From assembly GCF_004379255.2 (NCBI RefSeq), contig NC_056033.1:43550719-43614718 (forward strand): a DNA stretch of 64,000 nt. The letters are read 5' to 3'. Position numbers and translations under genes: made by a program. The notes beneath the pieces were generated by a model. It made no database searches. It was not told where the DNA came from and saw only the letters and a program-made list of their open reading frames with translations. Source of the DNA: Salvia splendens (lineage: Eukaryota > Streptophyta > Magnoliopsida > Lamiales > Lamiaceae). Below, one piece after another: positions 33,497 to 47,425 of this stretch. Numbering within the stretch: position 1 is the stretch's first letter; every line of letters starts with the position of its first letter.

Positions 33497-36400
33497 TGTA
33501 ACATCCCAAAAATTTGTATGACCTTTATTTAATAAATGTCGGTTGGAAATTTCATTTATGAAATTTAAATTGTTGCTACGTGTTTGAGTTTGGTTATGTG
33601 GAATAAATCATCATGGGGGAATTGGAATGAAGTGCTAATTAGATTTTAATGTGGGGAGTCAATTTAAATAAAATCATGCATCTTGTTCTAGCCAAAAAAA
33701 TGGCTATTGTCGGCCCCTCCAATTATTGAGAATTTATTCTTTATTGGATTTAATTAATTGTTTGGGATATTCATCCAAATTAAATCCAATTAAATCTTGC
33801 CACATTTTATTCCCTCGCCCCAATTCAATTAAGAGTTGAATTATTTCCTTGTGGCTAATTAAGCCAATTTTCGGTGTCCCTATTTTTTAGAGGAGAATAT
33901 ATTTGTTTCTTATTTTGTGGAATCCCTTTATTCAATGGAATACCAAATTAATACCTAAGTCAATTAATTGGGGATGTGAATATTTCCTTGTGTCGCACGC
34001 CCCATTTTGGTTAATTTCCTTGTGCAAATTTATTTAGTTGTTGCCTATTTTATGGGAGTCTTTTCCTATAAAGAAATTACCAAATTTAAATCCTATTCTA
34101 TTTAATTGAGGATTTAAATAATTTCCTTGTGCATTTCCTTATGGAATTTTCGTCCCTTCCTCATTATTTTCCTACTTGGAGATTTAATTTATTTTGTTCC
34201 CTTGTTTATGGAATATTCACTTTTATTTCCTAAGTTGTGAATATATTCTCTCCAAGTAAATACCAAATAAATTCCTTGTTATGCTCTACATGGAATTTTC
34301 GAATTCCTCCCCATCCTACATGCCTATTTTATTCTTTTAATTATGTGACTTTTATTTCATTTGGCCATTATGTTATCCCTCCATAATTAATTAAATAATT
34401 CTTTAAACTTTAACCTAATCCTATACAAACACCTAAACTAAACCCTAGCCCCCATCTCCCTCAAAATTTCGTGCCTCCCCCCTTCACTCTCCATCCTCTC
34501 CAAAAACTTCTTCCCTCATTGTTTCTTGCATCAATTGGAGTGGATTTTTCAAGAGTTTCGACGAATCGCCTCCATCCTTGTTCCTACCGTTCGTTTTCGT
34601 GATTCGAAAAGGTATAACTAAGTTTTTCTTCTCATCTCTTCATTGAAACATTATTCTTGAATCCTACATGCATATAGAGGGTGTAGGATTAATAGATCGA
34701 AAAATTTATCGGTGGGAAAGTGTGATTGCATAAGAACTTTGATAATATTGTGTTTTTGATTGAAATCATGTGATGTTGGATTGGAATAGTTGGTGAATGA
34801 TGTGAGTTCATGTGCAAATATGTGTGTGAGAAACTTTTAAGCATGATTATGTGTGTTCGAGCATGAAAAATCGATGTTTGTTTGATGGAAGATGAAAACC
34901 CTATTTTCGATCTATGAACCTGAAAATCTGTGGTGCACGACCAGTGACTTATGATCTGTGATTGACCTATCAAACGAACGAATTTTGCTATGAAATATTT
35001 ACTGAGTAAACTTCAAGATGTTTTCTGTGTCTCGTGTGAATTTCAGCCCGTTTTATCGAAAAATGAATTTTTAATAAATTTTTGAAGTTGACTGCGCAAA
35101 TCTGCCAGAAACGTGAGTTCTCGCCAAGAATGTTTCGTTTTCTTTTTGTCTGACCAAATGACCTCCGATTGATGTGATTCTTGAGATATATGAAAATTTG
35201 AAGTGTCTTCTGTATTGTGTTAAATTTTCAGCTTTTTTTGGCATCGTATGAATTTATGGTGAATTTTTCAAATGAACTGCGCAATACTGCCAGAAATTGT
35301 ATGTTCCGACCAGAGAGTTCAATATGTGATATGACTGACTAAATGACGTGATTTCGATATGAAAATTTTCATGGATGAACTTGAATGTGTCCTCTGTATC
35401 GTGACCAAAATTTAGCATGTTTTGAGGTCGGGTGAATTTAAAGTGACTTTTACAAAACGGTCGCGCAATTCTGCCAGTTTTCTGCCTTGATTAAATGACA
35501 CTTATTTTTCAAGTTTAAAAGTATTGTATGATGCATGTATGTCCAAGGAATGTGCTTAAATGTTGAAATCACTTGTGATAAGTTGAAATGTGTTACGTGT
35601 GTTTACACCTTTGAGATGTATGTCGGGTTTGGGAAATTGAGGAAAACGATGAGAGAGAAACGATAGGACATGCATAGTGATATGTTGTTGTGTGAGGCTG
35701 ACTTGTGTTGTCGTTGACAAGGGTGTTGTGTATTCGTGAACTCGAGGATCGAGAGTTGCTAAGTTGGGTTGTGAATTGCTAAGCGAACGAGGTGGACTTT
35801 CTTTTCAAACCTCTTTACTTTTCCGAAAAATATTATGTGGAGATATAAGGGTGGTTTAACTGTTATGTCATGCCATGATGTTTTTGTTATGAGATTATGT
35901 GCCTGATGCCTAGTTCGTATGAGTTTACTCCGTTAGGCTATATGGCTGTGTTGTGAAACGAATTCGGGTCCGAGTAGGGCCGTAAACCCTATCGGGCTGT
36001 GTACACTGGTGGGATCGTGAGCCGTCCTTGCAAGTCGGCCGGTCTCGTGGGCGAATAGTGTGGCCACACTATTGTCGCACTGTGATTGTGATTGATGGAT
36101 TGATGTGAAAAGTGGGGAGATAAATTGTCTGGCCAGACTTGAATATTTTTGTGTTTCTCGTGATTTTCTTAATACATAAAACTCGAGATCACTGGTATGG
36201 ATGACATAACTTATTAAAATGTTTTCGGCATGAGCCCATTGAGTACAACAAGTACTCAGCCCTGCATATTATTTTTCTTATGTGCAGGTTGAGCGGGATG
36301 TTGCGGTGGATGTTGAGCTGGCTTGAGAACGTAGGATACGTTGTGTCGTCATACATAGGCGTAGTCCTTGACTCTCCTTAAACTGTATTTTCCGCTGCTA

Positions 36401-36768
36401 TAACTTGAACCATGTCTCAAGACTTTAATCTTTTCTTTATGCTTTGTGTTTGAACATGTATGGTGGTGATTAGTTTTTAAACAAGTGTTTACGTTGTCTT
36501 TGAAAATGATATTCTTCGAGATTTAAGTTAAATGTTTGTTTTACTTTAGTTATTAATGGTTGTATTTCTTAAGTCTAATTTTTTTTCCGTTGTCCTTTTT
36601 TAATGTATTTTTCTTATGTCTTTTCAAAAAAAAATATAACCTTAAAATTTTTAAACTAAGTTGTTTTCCTTTCTTTAAGTTAATTAAGTTGATCTTCTAA
36701 ATTGTAATCCATGCATGTCGGTCACGATCGCCGCGTTTGTGGTACCCCTTGTATGGGCGGTCGTGACA
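33497..36768 (+). repeat. Tekay 5' LTR, copy 2
   Basis: Shares the 5'-LTR-specific bases with 11401-14675 (GGAATACC, TATGTGAC). 3272 bp. Confidence 0.92.
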
Positions 36769-36783
36769 GAGTGGTATCAGAGC

Positions 36784-39356
36784 TTTGTTCTTTCGCTCTG
36801 GTCCGAGAGTCTTCTTTCACTTTAAGTCTAAGTTAGTGAACCCGTATTGACTAGAAGTGTCACGAAGGCTCAACATCCAAAGCATCACGCTCAACCAAGG
36901 AAAGTGAGGTATGTTTTAAAGTTGTTGATGAAATATGAGAACGAGGTATAAACTTTATGATATGATGAGGATGGTTTGGGCAAAAGAATGCATGAGCATG
37001 TAATTACGTGATGATGTGATGTGATTCTCATGTTCAAATTCGTGAATAAATGATGTGATGACGTAAAGAAGTTGAATGTGAGCATGATTTGTGAGATGAT
37101 CTAAACACGTGTCGTATGTAAGAATGTGATATTGTTCTGGTATACTTATGTGGAACATGAGCATGAGTGACATAATGTCGTAAATATGTGTTATGTGTGA
37201 AAGTTCTACGATGTAAGCATGCGAACATAGGAAGATGGAGTGTTTTACATCAAAAATGACAATTGATGAGTTGTTTTGAGAATGTTGAAATTTATGAGAA
37301 AAGATGAGTAACTAAAAATGTTGTTTCAACCATATATGCGAAGTGCATGAGTGTTTTGTCTGGAATACAAATGCGTTATGAGTTTTGAAAGATTTGCATG
37401 GTGTTAGACATGTAGAAAAAAAATGGGAAAATGATTTTGAGGTTGATTGTTTTGCGATATTAATGACTAGTTGTTCTAGTAGAGTATGGTTGAGGAAAAA
37501 TATTTATGTTGTGGAAAGTTGTTAGAATTTTTTTTAAATAAAAATATGTTTCTTTTGAGGAAATTAATTGATCAATGGAAATTGTGGTGTTTATGATTTG
37601 TTAAAAAAAAAAAAAGTTTCGACAAAAAAATTTACTTCGTTTGGAAAATTGAGCTGTGGAAGTGTGATGTTATGTATGTTATGAGGTGCGAGGTATGATG
37701 TGTTATTCTATGGAATGTTTTATACGAATGATGAAAGTTGATGCGAAATTACGATTTAGTTTGAGTCAAAACTTTTACTTTAAAAGTGAGATGTGGAAAA
37801 TTTTTAGGAAAGTGAGAAAGTGTAAAGAAATTTTGTTTCAAAAGTTTTGAACATAATGTGAAGTTCGAAAGTGTTTTGCTGTGGGAAGTGAAAATGTGGT
37901 GTGTTTATCTTGGGGTATGAATGACATAAATTGAAGTAGATGATGATCTATGAGATGATGAATTGTGTGGTGAACTTAGAGTAACTAAAATATAAGCCTA
38001 GTTGACCGTGCGAATCGTAGTTCTAAGTTGAAAACTTAACTATTGCTTCTCTGAGCAATGAAACGTACGAGAATATGAAAGTTAAGGCAAATGCTTAAGT
38101 CAAGGTGCGAGACAAGAAGAACTGATGCTAAGAGATATTTTCATGCAACGACGAGCGATCATACTCGCAATTTAAATTAGTATAGTTTAATCTTGCGTAA
38201 GTGGAAGCACGATGGAGATGATCTCCATACCCTGCTAAGGAGCACGAGGATGATAACCATGTCATACGAGGATAGTCATTATGACAGGCAAAGAATTTTA
38301 TGAAGATATGGATTTCAACTATCGTTATTATGGTAATGACACGAAGAATCTCAGTGTGGAATCCACAGTTCTTAGAGCGATGTTACCAGTTTCGGCTTGC
38401 GAAAGATGAACAAGGAGGTGCGACTTTAATAGGTGGAACAAACTATTCTAGTCAACAGTTCTTACTTGGATTATAAGAAGTTATCTTTCAGGACCTTTCA
38501 AATAGCCGTGAGCCATTGTCTATTTAACAGCTTGTTTCATTCACCCCTTGCAAGTGATGCATATTGTTTCTTTTCCTCCATTGAGTCTTAACTCACTTTC
38601 ACTTCTTGGAAAGTGGTGTTGCCTTCATAACTTTGGACACTTGGATTGATTGTAGTCTTCTTTGATCTATTATCTATACGGACCATACTTTGACTCTGTG
38701 AGCCTTTGCTATTGAGCTTCATTCCTAAGGCTGCTTGCAGTTACGTCCTTCAATATAATCACGTTTCACAGACATGTTTTCTATTGGGATATTCTTCTTC
38801 GAACTTTTGTTTAGCCTTTTATTTTGTCACCATGTCTGTGTCAAGTTCTTCCTTACAGAGTGAAATTCTTTTGGGTTCAGTTCATGTATCCTTTCCATAA
38901 TAGAACCTTTCTTTCTACAAAATGAAGTTAAGGCCTACATTTTGTTCCTTGCCTTAACAAACTTAATCCACTTGATTTTTTTGTTTTCAATAACCCCTTT
39001 GACTTTGATTGCCTTTCACAAACTTATGAACCTATTGATGTGATTCTGTCAGTCCATATTATGATTTTCCTTGAACCATGATCAGTACCGCTTTGTGACA
39101 ACTGCCTATATTTCTCAATCCTCATGCAACTGATCATTTCTTTTCTTCAACCCTTTAAGTCATTATCCATTGATGTGTGGACCTTCCAAATTTGGTCGAA
39201 CAACTGAGTTATCTTTTGGTAGCCTACTATGAGAATTGACATTTGTTTGATTTCATCCCATATTCATGACCTATCTTATGTTCTTTCAAGCTCCGTGGGG
39301 ATGATCATAACCAATTGTTATATTTCAAAATCGGTTCATATCCAAGTTAAGACTGT
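36784..39356 (+). other. Non-coding internal region in place of gag, Tekay copy 2
   Basis: Duplicate of 14691-17257 with the same absence of gag. An ORF at 38706-38900 in the pyrimidine-rich part is broken in the other copy and looks like chance. Confidence 0.7.
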
Positions 39357-42300
39357 TTGACTAAAGTTTGTGTTAGGAGAGTTAAGAGTAGTAGCTCGAC
39401 TTTTACACGTCATGCCTTGGAGAGCGTTGACATAATTTTGGGAATGGATTGGCTTACCGAGAACCACGCAACGATTCACTGTAAAAGAGAGACAGATTTC
39501 TCTTCAAGCCCCGGGCGAAGAGCCAACTATCTTGTATGGGATCTCCCTGAACCGACAAACTTCCATAATCTCCGCATTACAAGCGACCACGATGATAAGA
39601 TAAGGGCGTCCGGCGTATCTTGTGTACTTGAACGGAGATGAAAAGAAGGATTTGAAAGTGGAAGACGTGGCAGTAGTACGAGATTTTCCCAAAGCTTTGC
39701 CAGGACCGCCACCCGACGGACAGGTAGAGTTTACATTTGACTTAGAACCTGGATCTGCGCCAGTATCGAAAGCACCATACCGAATGGCCCCTAAAGATTT
39801 GGCTGAATTGAAGATTCAGTTGCAAGAACTGCTAGATTTGGGATTTATCCGACCTAGTGTATCATCATGGGGAGCGCCTGTGTTGTTCGTAAAGAAAAAG
39901 GATGGAACGATGAGGATGTGCATCGACTATCGTGAGCTCAACAAGTTGACCTTGAGGAATAAGTACCGACTGCCAAGAATTGATGACTTGTTTGACCAAC
40001 TTCGAGGAGCGGGCGTATTCTCGAAAATGGATTTGAGATTAGGGTATCATCAACTAAAGGTCCGACGAGAGGATGTGCCTAAGACTGCTTTTTGCACTCG
40101 CTATGGCCATTATGAATTCGTCGTGAGGCCATTTTGGCTGACTAATGCCCCTGCCGTCTTCATGGACTTGATGAACCGAGTATTTCACGAGTATCTTGAC
40201 AAGTTGGTGTTAGTCTTCATCGACGATGTTTTAGTATACTCGAAGAACGAGGAGGAACATGGATGGCATCTACAAACAGTGTTGGAAACGTTGCGAAAGG
40301 AGAAGCTTTATGCCAAGTTTAGTAAGTGTGAGTTTTGGTTGAATCGAGTGAACTTTCTTGGTCATATTGTGACGGCAAATGGAATTCAAGTAGACCCAGC
40401 AGAGGTCGAGGCCGTGCAGAATTGGAAAACTCCAAAAACGCCAAAGTGAAATCCGCAGCTTCTTAGGATTGGCGGGATACTATCGACGATTCATTGAAGG
40501 ATTCTCTAAGATTGCGAGACCGATGATGCAACTGTTAAAGAAAGTAATCAAAGTAGTTTGGACGCCGGAGTGCGAGGCGAGTTTCCAACTATTGAAGGAG
40601 AAGTTGACGACAGCACCGGTTCTAGCTGTGCCGGCAACCGACAAAGACTTCGCCGTCTATACGGAAGCATCGAAAGTAGGACTTGGATGTGTGTTGATGC
40701 AAGATGGAAAAGTGATAGCATACGCTTCCCGACAGTTGAGACATAATGAATTGGATTTTCCGACTCACGACTTGGAGTTAGCGGCAGTAGTGCATGCACT
40801 GAAAATTTAGAGACATCATCTCTATGGAGTGAGATGCGAAATATATACAGATCACAAAAGTCTCAAGTATTTTCTTTGAGCAGAAGGAGCTGAACATGCG
40901 ACAACAACGTTGGTTAGAGATTGTGAAAGATTATGATTGTGGTATTCACTACCACCCGGGCAAGGCAAACGTAGTAGCCGATGCTTTGAGTAGGAAGAAC
41001 CAACCGCAATTGGCTTATTTCCTAACGCAAGAGGAAGCGTTGATTCGCGAATTTGTCAGAATGAGATTGGAGATAGTGAGAGCGCCCGAGACAGTAGAAG
41101 CGAGATTTGGCGACGCTAGTGATTGAGCCAAATTTGAGAACCAAGCTCATAGAACCCAGCGACGTGGTGAGAAGTTGAAATAATTACGTGCAAAGGTAAG
41201 AGCCGAGAAGCTTGATCATTACCGTGAGGAGGCGGATAATGCCTTGACGTATGATGGACGATTGTGTGTGCCGAGCGATGAGGCGCTAAAAGATGAGATT
41301 TTGAGTGAATCACACGACAAGCCTTACACTGCACACCCCAGAAGCACGAAGATGTATCGAGATTTGTAGCGACGTTTTTGGTGGAATGGAATGAAAGGAG
41401 ACGTAGCGTCGTATGTGGAACGATGTCTAGCATGTCAACAAGTGAAGGCCTTACACCAACGGCCATATGGGAAGTTGCAACCACTCAAAATTCCCGAATG
41501 GAAGTGGGAGCATCTAGCTATGGATTTCGTGACGGGTTTGCCAAAGTCACAGAAGGGCAACACCGCAATTTGGGTGATCATCGATCGACTAACTAAGAGC
41601 GCGCACTTTTTACCAATTCGAGTTACTTATGGCGCGGATAAGTTAGCTAATCTCTACGTGAATGAGATTGTGCGATTGCATGGAGTGCCAAAGACCATTG
41701 TGTCAGACCGCGATACGAAGTTCACATCAAAGTCTTGGATGAGTTTGCAACGAGAATTGGGCACGCAACTGAACTTCAGCACTGCTTATCACCCGCAATC
41801 GGACGAGCAGTCAGAGAGGACGATTCAGACACTTGAGGATATGTTGCGAGCCGTTGTCTTAGATCGAGAGAAAAGTTGGGAAACTGTTCTACCGTTGGTT
41901 GAATTCACCTACAACAATAGCTATCAAGCGACGATCGATATGGCTTCGTATGAAGCCTTGTATGGCAGGAAGTGTCAATCTCCATTTTAATGGGATGAAG
42001 TTGGCGAGAGGAAGATGTTAGGACCCGACGCTATAAGGGAGATGACCGAAATTGTGCATCAAATCCGCACAAGAATCAAGGAAGCTCAAGATAGGCAGAA
42101 GTCGTATGCCGACGTGCGTCGAACGGAAATTAAATTCGACATTAGTGACAAAGTGTTCTTGAAAGTATCCCCGACGAAAGAAGTTGTGAGGTTTGGAATG
42201 AAGGGCAAGCTGAAGCCGCGTTTTGTATGGCCGTACGAGATTATCGATAAAGTAGGTCCTGTAGCGTACCGTTTATCGTTACCTCCCAGTTTTGGGAATG

Positions 42301-42560
42301 CGCACAACGTGTTCCATGTGTCGCACTTGCGCAAGTATGTGTTCGACCCCAAGCATGCGATTCATCAAGAGGAGGTGATCCTAACCCCCGACATGAACTA
42401 CGAGGAAAGGCCCGAGGCAATCCTAGATCGGAAGGTGCAAGAGTTGCGAAACAAGTCGATAGCATCAGTGAAAGTGTTGTGGAAACACCATGGTCCCAAG
42501 GAAGCCACGTGGGAGTTAGAAGAAAGTATGAAAGAAAAATACCCCGAGTCGTTTATGTGA
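39357..42560 (+). pseudogene. Tekay pol with chromodomain, copy 2
   Basis: Same domains as copy 1 but with fewer breaks. RT is open from 39622 to 40449, integrase from 41391 to 41990, and the integrase C-terminus with chromodomain from 42015 to 42560. Shared defects are the frameshift near 39615, the frame loss after the KTPKTPK codons (40447), stops in RNase H (40808 and 40876), a TAG before the integrase zinc region (about 41367) and the TAA at 41988. These shared breaks predate the duplication; those only in copy 1 are newer or sequencing errors. Confidence 0.88.
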
Positions 42561-42605
42561 GGCAGTCAAAATTTCGGGACGAAATTTCTGTTAAGAGGGG
42601 AAGGA

Positions 42606-45600
42606 TGTAACATCCCAAAAATTTGTATGACCTTTATTTAATAAATGTCGGTTGGAAATTTCATTTATGAAATTTAAATTGTTGCTACGTGTTTGAGTTT
42701 GGTTATGTGGAATAAATCATCATGGGGGAATTGGAATGAAGTGCTAATTAGATTTTAATGTGGGGAGTCAATTTAAATAAAATCATGCATCTTGTTCTAG
42801 CCAAAAAAATGGCTATTGTCGGCCCCTCCAATTATTGAGAATTTATTCTTTATTGGATTTAATTAATTGTTTTGGGATATTCATCCAAATTAAATCCAAT
42901 TAAATCTTGCCACATTTTATTCCCTCGCCCCAATTCAATTAAGAGTTGAATTATTTCCTTGTGGCTAATTAAGCCAATTTTCGGTGTCCCTATTTTTTAG
43001 AGGAGAATATATTTGTTTCTTATTTTGTGGAATCCCTTTTATTCAATGAAATACCAAATTAATACCTAAGTCAATTAATTGGGGATGTGAATATTTCCTT
43101 GTGTCGCACGCCCCATTTTGGTTAATTTCCTTGTGCAAATTTATTTAGTTGTTGCCTATTTTATGGGAGTCTTTTCCTATAAAGAAATTACCAAATTTAA
43201 ATCCTATTCTATTTAATTGAGGATTTAAATAATTTCCTTGTGCATTTCCTTATGGAATTTTCGTCCCTTCCTCATTATTTTCCTACTTGGAGATTTAATT
43301 TATTTTGTTCCCTTGTTTATGGAATATTCACTTTTATTTCCTAAGTTGTGAATATATTCTCTCCAAGTAAATACCAAATAAATTCCTTGTTATGCTCTAC
43401 ATGGAATTTTCGAATTCCTCCCCATCCTACATGCCTATTTTATTCTTTTAATTATGGGACTTTTATTTCATTTGGCCATTATGTTATCCCTCCATAATTA
43501 ATTAAATAATTCTTTAAACTTTAACCTAATCCTATACAAACACCTAAACTAAACCCTAGCCCCCATCTCCCTCAAAATTTCGTGCCTCCCCCCTTCACTC
43601 TCCATCCTCTCCAAAAACTTCTTCCCTCATTGTTTCTTGCATCAATTGGAGTGGATTTTTCAAGAGTTTCGACGAATCGCCTCCATCCTTGTTCCTACCG
43701 TTCGTTTTCGTGATTCGAAAAGGTATAACTAAGTTTTTCTTCTCATCTCTTCATTGAAACATTATTCTTGAATCCTACATGCATATAGAGGGTGTAGGAT
43801 TAATAGATCGAAAAATTTATCGGTGGGAAAGTGTGATTGCATAAGAACTTTGATAATATTGTGTTTTTGATTGAAATCATGTGATGTTGGATTGGAATAG
43901 TTGGTGAATGATGTGAGTTCATGTGCAAATATGTGTGTGAGAAACTTTTAAGCATGATTATGTGTGTTCGAGCATGAAAAATCGATGTTTGTTTGATGGA
44001 AGATGAAAACCCTATTTTCGATCTATGAACCTGAAAATCTGTGGTGCACGACCAGTGACTTATGATCTGTGATTGACCTATCAAACGAACGAATTTTGCT
44101 ATGAAATATTTACTGAGTAAACTTCAAGATGTTTTCTGTGTCTCGTGTGAATTTCAGCCCGTTTTATCGAAAAATGAATTTTTAATAAATTTTTGAAGTT
44201 GACTGCGCAAATCTGCCAGAAACGTGAGTTCTCGCCAAGAATGTTTCGTTTTCTTTTTGTCTGACCAAATGACCTCCGATTGATGTGATTCTTGAGATAT
44301 ATGAAAATTTGAAGTGTCTTCTGTATTGTGTTAAATTTTCAGCTTTTTTTGGCATCGTATGAATTTATGGTGAATTTTTCAAATGAACTGCGCAATACTG
44401 CCAGAAATTGTATGTTCCGACCAGAGAGTTCAATATGTGATATGACTGACTAAATGACGTGATTTCGATATGAAAATTTTCATGGATGAACTTGAATGTG
44501 TCCTCTGTATCGTGACCAAAATTTAGCATGTTTTGAGGTCGGGTGAATTTAAAGTGACTTTTACAAAACGGTCGCGCAATTCTGCCAGTTTTCTGCCTTG
44601 ATTAAATGACACTTATTTTTCAAGTTTAAAAGTATTGTATGATGCATGTATGTCCAAGGAATGTGCTTAAATGTTGAAATCACTTGTGATAAGTTGAAAT
44701 GTGTTACGTGTGTTTACACCTTTGAGATGTATGTCGGGTTTGGGAAATTGAGGAAAACGATGAGAGAGAAACGATAGGACATGCATAGTGATATGTTGTT
44801 GTGTGAGGCTGACTTGTGTTGTCGTTGACAAGGGTGTTGTGTATTCGTGAACTCGAGGATCGAGAGTTGCTAAGTTGGGTTGTGAATTGCTAAGCGAACG
44901 AGGTGGACTTTCTTTTCAAACCTCTTTACTTTTCCGAAAAATATTATGTGGAGATATAAGGGTGGTTTAACTGTTATGTCATGCCATGATGTTTTTGTTA
45001 TGAGATTATGTGCCTGATGCCTAGTTCGTATGAGTTTACTCCGTTAGGCTATATGGCTGTGTTGTGAAACGAATTCGGGTCCGAGTAGGGCCGTAAACCC
45101 TATCGGGCTGTGTACACTGGTGGGATCGTGAGCCGTCCTTGCAAGTCGGCCGGTCTCGTGGGCGAATAGTGTGGCCACACTATTGTCGCACTGTGATTGT
45201 GATTGATGGATTGATGTGAAAAGTGGGGAGATAAATTGTCTGGCCAGACTTGAATATTTTTGTGTTTCTCGTGATTTTCTTAATACATAAAACTCGAGAT
45301 CACTGGTATGGATGACATAACTTATTAAAATGTTTTCGGCATGAGCCCATTGAGTACAACAAGTACTCAGCCCTGCATATTATTTTTCTTATGTGCAGGT
45401 TGAGCGGGATGTTGCGGTGGATGTTGAGCTGGCTTGAGAACGTAGGATACGTTGTGTCGTCATACATAGGCGTAGTCCTTGACTCTCCTTAAACTGTATT
45501 TTCCGCTGCTATAACTTGAACCATGTCTCAAGACTTTAATCTTTTCTTTATGCTTTGTGTTTGAACATGTATGGTGGTGATTAGTTTTTAAACAAGTGTT

Positions 45601-45880
45601 TACGTTGTCTTTTGAAAATGATATTCTTCGAGATTTAAGTTAAATGTTTGTTTTACTTTAGTTATTAATGGTTGTATTTCTTAAGTCTAATTTTTTTTCC
45701 GTTGTCCTTTTTTAATGTATTTTTCTTATGTCTTTTCAAAAAAAAATATAACCTTAAAATTTTTAAACTAAGTTGTTTTCCTTTCTTTAAGTTAATTAAG
45801 TTGATCTTCTAAATTGTAATCCATGCATGTCGGTCACGATCGCCGCGTTTGTGGTACCCCTTGTATGGGCGGTCGTGACA
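42606..45880 (+). repeat. Tekay 3' LTR, copy 2
   Basis: 3275 bp, ends GTCGTGACA followed by the CCCGA duplication and copia integrase sequence. Confidence 0.92.
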
Positions 45881-45885
45881 CCCGA

Positions 45886-46400
45886 ACTGATCAGTAACGC
45901 ATTCATCATCTCTTTGAGAGGTCGATTCTTGCGTTCTGCAACACCATTAGATTGTGGTGAATATGGTGCAACTGTTTGAAGAATTATACCACTTGTGTTG
46001 CATAATTCCTCAAACAGGGCTACTTATTCGCCTCCTCTATCACTTTGAATCATTATGATTTACACTCCAAGTTGATTCCCGACTTCGTTCTTATAATTTT
46101 TGAACACTTCAATTGCTTCATCTTTATTTCTTAAATAATAAAGATAGCAACATCTTGTGCAATCATCTATGAACGCGATAAAGTATTTTATACCACTTCT
46201 AGTTTGCACGAATTTTAAATCACATACATTAGTGTGAATTAATTCAAGGGGTTTCGTGTTCCGTTCAACTGAATGAAACGGTAATCTAGTCATTTTTCGC
46301 CTCAAGACAAATCTCACATGGTTTTGGGTATTAACTTCTTTTGTCTTTAGTAAATCCAAGTTTACTAAACTTTTATAGCATTTGGATTCACATATCATAA
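45886..46400 (-). pseudogene. Copia integrase N-terminal part
   Basis: The minus-strand reading includes the gag-pre-integrase end (TRLPFHSVERNTKPLELIHT), YFIAFIDDCTRCCYLY, KNEVGNQLG, a broken SDRGGE segment and APYSPQSNGVAERKNR, ending in MNALLISSG at the Tekay insertion. The first catalytic Asp of the DDE triad appears as Asn (HTNVCD, where HTDVCD is expected), and a frameshift near 46060 interrupts it. Its continuation is at 33496 (and at 11400 in copy 1). Confidence 0.85.
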
Positions 46401-46591
46401 TCTATAATACTATACATTTGAGGAAGTATTTGCATTTTCATTATTAGCCAATGGCTTTTCAACACGACGAATAGTCAATGCACCTCGGTTTCATAATATT
46501 TTCCGATGATTTTTCCAAACTATATACACATAGAACTTATCAGACTCAAATACAAGTTAAAAACCCCTATTTACAAGTATTGATCCAGAAA

Positions 46592-46880
46592 CTATGTTCT
46601 TGCGTATGTCCAAGACATGCAGCACTTTCTCAGAGTGATTGTCACATCGGACGTCATCTTGAGGACCACATCTTCAACGTCGACACATTTGGACGAGGCT
46701 TGGTTCCCCATGTTGAGCTTTCTCCCCTCGACAGTCTTGTAAGTGTAGAACTTACTTCTATCGGCACACACGTGGGCAGTGAAGCCCGTGTCGATATACC
46801 AACCACCTTTGTTCTCGACGTGGTTGACTTGTTCAGTTACCACGACGGCAATGTTGCCTTTGACATGTTTGATAAAGTTG
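46592..46880 (-). pseudogene. Copia protease
   Basis: The minus-strand reading has WYIDTGFTAHVCADRSKFYTY, the copia-type retropepsin motif (normally WxIDSGAT.H), then NMGNQASSKCVDVEDVVLKM. The frame runs without a stop into the minisatellite on the gag side (to 47131). A usual CCHC nucleocapsid knuckle is not seen before it. Confidence 0.75.
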
Positions 46881-46914
46881 GCTCCACCAAGCTTCTTGGT
46901 TGGTGGCTTCATCT

Positions 46915-47425
46915 TTCTCCCGATATCTGGACGGGTGCCAAATGTCTCCCGATATTTTTTCAAGACACGGACGGGTGTCGAACGTCTCCCGATATTTTCT
47001 AAGGGACCGACGTGTGCCTTATGTCTCCCGACATTTGCTAAGGCACGAACGGGAACCAAATGTCTCCCTATGTCTCCCGACGAACGGGAGACTAACGGGT
47101 GCAAAATTTCTCCCGTCATTTCCCATGGCACAGATGTGTGTCATACGTCTCCCGACATATTCTAAGGCACTAACGGGAGCGAAAAGTCTCCCCAAGTCTC
47201 CCGACGTTTTGAAGAAACGGACGAGTGAGTAATGTCTCCTAACATTTCCCATGCCACGAATGGGAGTCGAATGTCTGTCATGTCTCCCGACTAACGGGAG
47301 TTGTCCCTTGGGACCAATGTGTGCCAAATGTCTTCGAACATTTTCTAAGGCACAGACGGGAGCAAAATGTCTCTCATGTCTCCCGACGAACGGGAGACGT
47401 CCCTTGAGACCAATGGGACCACCCA
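46915..47425. repeat. Minisatellite 1 in copia gag position (about 55-60 bp units)
   Basis: About nine diverged units built on CTCCCGACATTTTCTAAGGC and ACGGGAGCAAAATGT. In element sense they encode repeats resembling VGRHxAPVRALEN, in frame with the protease for part of their length. Some units carry extra CTCCCGACGAACGGGAGAC inverted repeats. Confidence 0.75.

Larger units (their letters stand above)
23795..45880 (+). repeat. 22-kb direct duplication, copy 2
   Basis: This is the second copy of 1717-23794. It lacks the left 129 bp or so of the Harbinger element and the C-terminal half of the protease. At its right end it has the authentic Tekay LTR end and CCCGA duplication, followed by the rest of the copia element. 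The first 1.7 kb (23795-25500) differs from copy 1 by many small indels, more than elsewhere. Confidence 0.9.
33497..45880 (+). mobile_element. Tekay-like chromovirus (Ty3/gypsy), copy 2, full length
   Basis: A 12,384-bp element with LTRs 33497-36768 and 42606-45880 (TGTAACATCC...GTCGTGACA) and target duplication CCCGA at 33492-33496 and 45881-45885. It lies inside the copia integrase coding region. The LTRs differ from each other at only a few bases, so the insertion is recent compared with the copia host. Confidence 0.92.
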
